DNA from: Ghiorsea sp.
GTDB taxonomy: Bacteria; Pseudomonadota; Zetaproteobacteria; Mariprofundales; Mariprofundaceae
Direction of reading: 5' to 3'
DNA: 8,429 nucleotides
NCBI GenBank assembly: GCA_030950765.1
Contig: JAUZQX010000173.1
Span: 1 to 8,429 of the forward strand
Positions 6,081 to 8,429 of the stretch are shown here, in pieces. A program made the position numbers and the translations under genes. Under the pieces are notes generated by a model. That model was not told where the DNA came from. It did no database searches and worked only from the letters and a program-made list of their open reading frames with translations. Within the stretch, counting starts at the first letter, position 1. The number at the start of each line of letters is the position of its first letter.

Positions 6081-7324
6081 GATTGAACGCTCGCAATAGC
6101 CCTGCAACTTTATGCTCGGTTTCTACTTGTTCATGTTCAGGCACGGAATCTGCAACAATACCTGCCCCTGCTGCCCAATTCAGGGTTTCATTTTCATGCC
6201 AAAAAGTACGAATTAAGATATTCATATCTACACTGCCATCCCATGCCATATAACCCACACCACCTGTGTATGGACCTCGCGCTTGCGGCTCTAATTCATG
6301 AATGATTTCCATGCAACGTACCTTGGGACAACCTGTAATCGTGCCACCAGGAAACTTGGCTGCAAGCACATCCAACAAATCAAAACCACGAGCCAACTTA
6401 CCTCGCACATTGGATACAATATGTTGTACGGTCGCATATTTTTCAATCACCATACATTCATCCACATGAATACTTCCCGCTTCACACACTCTACCCAAAT
6501 CATTACGCTCTAAATCCACCAGCATGATATGTTCAGCGCGTTCTTTTTCAGATAGAAGCAACTCATCTTCTAAGGCATCATCCGCCTCACCTTCGCTGCG
6601 CTTGCGTGTCCCAGCAATGGGTCTTGCCGATACTTCACCATCCGCACTGATGGAAAATAACCGCTCAGGTGATGCCGATACAATCGTCAAATCATCCGCC
6701 TCAACATAGCAGGAAAAAGGTGCGGGGTTAACCGCTCTTAACTTGCTATAAAGCCCAAATAAATCAGTTTTTGCTAATGGTGATGACCAAAAACGGGCAA
6801 TGTTCGCCTGAAAAATATCGCCTGCTTGGATATAACTTTTTACATCTTGTACGGCTTGTTGATAATCAAATACTGTTTCATGGATATGCCCTAAATCAAT
6901 AGGCTCTGTTACTCTATACGTAGAGTTTCGTAACAAAGCTTCTAACGTATCCAACGCATCCTCAGATACCGTGGATGACATATAAATTTTATGGGTTTGA
7001 TTATCAAAACACAACGACCATTCGGGTTGATGTCGCCAAATCAATGTGCTGTTTTCTTGATGTTTGGGTTTTGGTAAATTTTCAAATAAAATACCTGCTT
7101 CATAAGCCAAATAAAATACACATTGTAGGGTTGGGAAGTTGATAGGTGCACGGGTAATATATTTGCGCCAGTCAGAGAGAAACGTGTCGCATTGTTGTTT
7201 GTTTTTGAGCGTGTTTGTTTGCCCAGTTTTGGAAACAATAAATTGTTTACCTGAACCTTTGGGGTCTTCTAAAAAGGCTTGGCAAAGATGTTGATGTGCT
7301 GCATAAAAGGCAAAAGCATCCCAT
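6073..7324 (-). CDS. pabB: Aminodeoxychorismate synthase component I (PabB), start codon out of frame
   Basis: PabB converts chorismate and ammonia to 4-amino-4-deoxychorismate for folate synthesis, with PabA supplying the ammonia. The chorismate-binding domain is clear: YIQAGDIFQANIARFW, SASPERLF, PIAGTRKR, MLVDLERNDLGRV, GTITGCPKVRCMEIIHELEP and YTGGVGYMAWDGSVDMNILI. TITGCPKVRCMEII favours PabB over TrpE. The codon equivalent to the catalytic Lys of E. coli PabB (PIKGT) is Ala here, as in TrpE. The first usable in-frame start is TTG 7110, but PabB-like coding continues upstream (DAFAFYAAHQHLCQAFLEDP, then VFYLAYEAG) with no stop until 7438-7440 and no ATG, GTG or TTG. ATG 7324 has GAGG 7 nt upstream but is one base out of frame. 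Removing one G of the GGG at 7320-7322 would give a 416-residue protein. The cause may be a sequencing error, a frameshift mutation or an unusual start. Interval given from the probable original ATG. Confidence 0.8.
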
Positions 7325-7333
7325 GCTTTTGCC
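7309..7333 (-). terminator. Perfect 11-bp stem-loop with short T-run, across the pabB start
   Basis: On the minus strand GGCAAAAGCAT (7333-7323) pairs perfectly with ATGCTTTTGCC (7319-7309) around a GGG loop, followed by TTTTAT. It lies 35 nt after the fabF stop, so it could be a weak intrinsic terminator or attenuator between fabF and pabB. It also holds the GG of the pabB Shine-Dalgarno and the candidate ATG, so it could limit pabB translation instead. Only five of the eleven pairs are G-C and the T-run is short, so strong termination is doubtful. Confidence 0.4.
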
Positions 7334-7335
7334 TC
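7332..7335 (-). promoter_or_regulatory. Ribosome binding site of the probable original pabB start
   Basis: GAGG lies 7 nt upstream of ATG 7324 on the minus strand. This is the only good Shine-Dalgarno/ATG pair in the fabF-pabB gap. It argues that pabB originally began here, although the present ATG opens a different frame that stops after about 22 codons. Confidence 0.5.
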
Positions 7336-7367
7336 AAGTGTACGGGTAAAAAGTTGTTGCTTGGTGT

Positions 7368-8429
7368 TTATTTGAATTTGCGAACAATTACTGATGCGTT
7401 GGTACCACCAAACCCAAATGAGTTTGAAATAGCTACATCAATATTCACTTCGCGCGCTGTATTTGGTACATAATCCAAGTCGCAACCCTCACTTGGGTTT
7501 TCCAAATTGATGGTTGGTGGCACAATGCCATTGTGAACAGCCAACACAGAGAATGCAGCTTCAATACCACCAGCTGCACCCAACAAATGACCTGTCATCG
7601 ACTTGGATGACGATACCATCAGCTTACTTGCATGTGCACCAAATGTATTTTTAATGCCTTGCGTCTCACACAAATCACCCATGGGTGTTGAAGTGCCATG
7701 CGCATTAATATAATCCACTTCATCAGGGTTAATCTTAGCCCCATCCAAAGCAGCTTTCATACAGCGTCCACCACCTTCGCCTTCAGGCGCTGGTGAAGTC
7801 ATGTGAAAAGCATCACCTGACATACCATAACCCACAACTTCAGCTAAGATTTCAGCGCCGCGTTTTTGCGCAGATTCTAAAGATTCAAGCACCAAAACAC
7901 CTGCACCTTCACCCATCACAAAACCATCGCGGTCTTTATCCCAAGGGCGGGATGCTGTTTCAGGGGAATCATTGCGTGTGGACAATGCTCTTGCCGCAGC
8001 AAAACCACCCACAGCAAGCTCACAAACACAAGCTTCTGCACCACCAGCAATCATGGCATCCGCATCACCTCTAGCGATGATTTCAAATGCATCACCGATA
8101 GCATGTGTACCCGTAGCACAAGCCGTTACCGTAGCTGTATTAGGGCCTTTCGCACCCGTAAGCATGGATACCCAACCTGACACCATATTGATAATGGTCA
8201 TCGGAATGAAAAATGGTGAAATCTTCCGTGCGCCACCTTTTTCATAAGCCCGCATGGTTCTTTCAATCGCAGGCATGCCGCCAATACCAGAACCAATCAC
8301 CACGCCAACGCGTTTTGCGTTTTCGTCGGTGATTTCTAGCCCTGATTGTTTGAGTGCTAAATCTGCTGCAGCCACACCAAAATGGATAAACCTATCCATT
8401 TTTCGTGCATCTTTTTTGTTAATAAACGC
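7368..8429 (-). CDS. fabF: Beta-ketoacyl-ACP synthase II FabF, N-terminus cut by window edge
   Basis: FabF condenses malonyl-ACP with acyl-ACP in fatty-acid elongation, including the step needed for cis-vaccenate. The last 353 residues are present. The frame stays open to the edge, reading AFINKKDARK before Met 8399, so that Met is internal (it matches RKMDAF in E. coli FabF) and roughly 60 N-terminal residues lie outside. Counting from Met 8399, the active-site Cys94 is in TACATGTHAIG, His234 in NAHGTSTP, Lys266 in SSSKSMTG and His271 in TGHLLGAAGG, which gives the complete Cys-His-His set. RALSTRND, RPWDKDRDGFVMGEGAG and the C-terminal NSFGFGGTNAS are typical. It is probably the head gene in this window of the unit running into pabB. 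acpP and fabG are expected just outside, by analogy with other genomes. Nothing looks damaged. Confidence 0.96.
   Translation of the reverse strand, partial: AFINKKDARKMDRFIHFGVAAADLALKQSGLEITDENAKRVGVVIGSGIGGMPAIERTMRAYEKGGARKISPFFIPMTIINMVSGWVSMLTGAKGPNTATVTACATGTHAIGDAFEIIARGDADAMIAGGAEACVCELAVGGFAAARALSTRNDSPETASRPWDKDRDGFVMGEGAGVLVLESLESAQKRGAEILAEVVGYGMSGDAFHMTSPAPEGEGGGRCMKAALDGAKINPDEVDYINAHGTSTPMGDLCETQGIKNTFGAHASKLMVSSSKSMTGHLLGAAGGIEAAFSVLAVHNGIVPPTINLENPSEGCDLDYVPNTAREVNIDVAISNSFGFGGTNASVIVRKFK

Noticed and set aside
6073..7110. TTG 7110 as the true pabB start (345 residues)
   Set aside because: It lacks a Shine-Dalgarno, starts inside a conserved strand, and ignores about 70 upstream codons with PabB-like content.
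7041..7238. Open frame of 65 codons overlapping pabB on the same strand
   Set aside because: It overlaps clear PabB coding in another frame and has no recognisable motif.
6073..7324. TrpE (anthranilate synthase) instead of PabB
   Set aside because: The Ala in PIAGT fits TrpE, but the restored length of about 416, the TITGCPKVRCMEII segment and the place after fabF fit PabB better. Kept as a finding, not as the call.
7320..7380. A FabF-PabB fusion by programmed frameshifting at the fabF stop
   Set aside because: The pabB frame is one base away from fabF there, but no convincing slippery site exists, FabF ends normally, and an SD/ATG pair lies in the gap.
7793..8247. Open frames on the plus strand opposite fabF
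   Set aside because: They are shadows of a strongly conserved FabF sequence, with low-complexity His/Pro/Ala composition typical of antisense translation.
1..8429. CRISPR array, tRNA/rRNA genes, att sites or a defence system
   Set aside because: No regularly spaced repeats, RNA gene signatures or nuclease/toxin modules were seen. The genes are housekeeping apart from the PAS protein and transposase scar.

Overview
The window looks like chromosomal DNA of a Gram-negative proteobacterium, gamma-type or a close relative. The evidence is DbpA with its own C-terminal rRNA-binding domain, a YehS-type DUF1456 protein, an RpfE/COG4255-type protein, a FabF-PabB neighbourhood, and proteobacterial-style ferrochelatase and CarA. 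By eye the G+C content is below 50%. No genus can be fixed from this sequence alone.

Left half, plus strand (about 1-3286). A candidate sigma70-like promoter precedes carA, the glutaminase subunit of carbamoyl-phosphate synthase. carA is followed within 3 nt by a two-repeat DUF1456 protein with a long basic tail, and then by the DEAD-box rRNA helicase gene dbpA, which probably starts at a TTG. The three genes are packed like an operon. carB is not the next gene.

Middle (3287-4203). Directly after the dbpA stop lies a decayed, frameshifted piece of a transposase C-terminus that reads like the IS1595 family. Next come a near-perfect CRP/FNR-type palindrome and a candidate -10 element. These precede an orphan membrane-anchored PAS protein that has a sensor but no output domain. 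Its 3' end overlaps the converging hemH gene by 26 bp.

Right half, minus strand (8429 down to 4178). The order is fabF (N-terminus cut by the window edge), pabB, an RpfE-like protein and hemH. After pabB the genes overlap or sit 7 nt apart, so this is probably one transcription unit joining fatty-acid, folate and haem biosynthesis. The pabB start is abnormal. PabB-like coding runs about 70 codons upstream of the first usable in-frame start. A Shine-Dalgarno/ATG pair sits exactly where the gene should begin, but one base out of frame. The same spot is the loop of a perfect 11-bp hairpin followed by a short T-run.

The genes themselves are mainly housekeeping, and I see no convincing undescribed multi-gene system. 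The points that most deserve a second look are the pabB start, the transposase remnant, the CRP/FNR-controlled orphan PAS protein, and the DUF1456-dbpA linkage.
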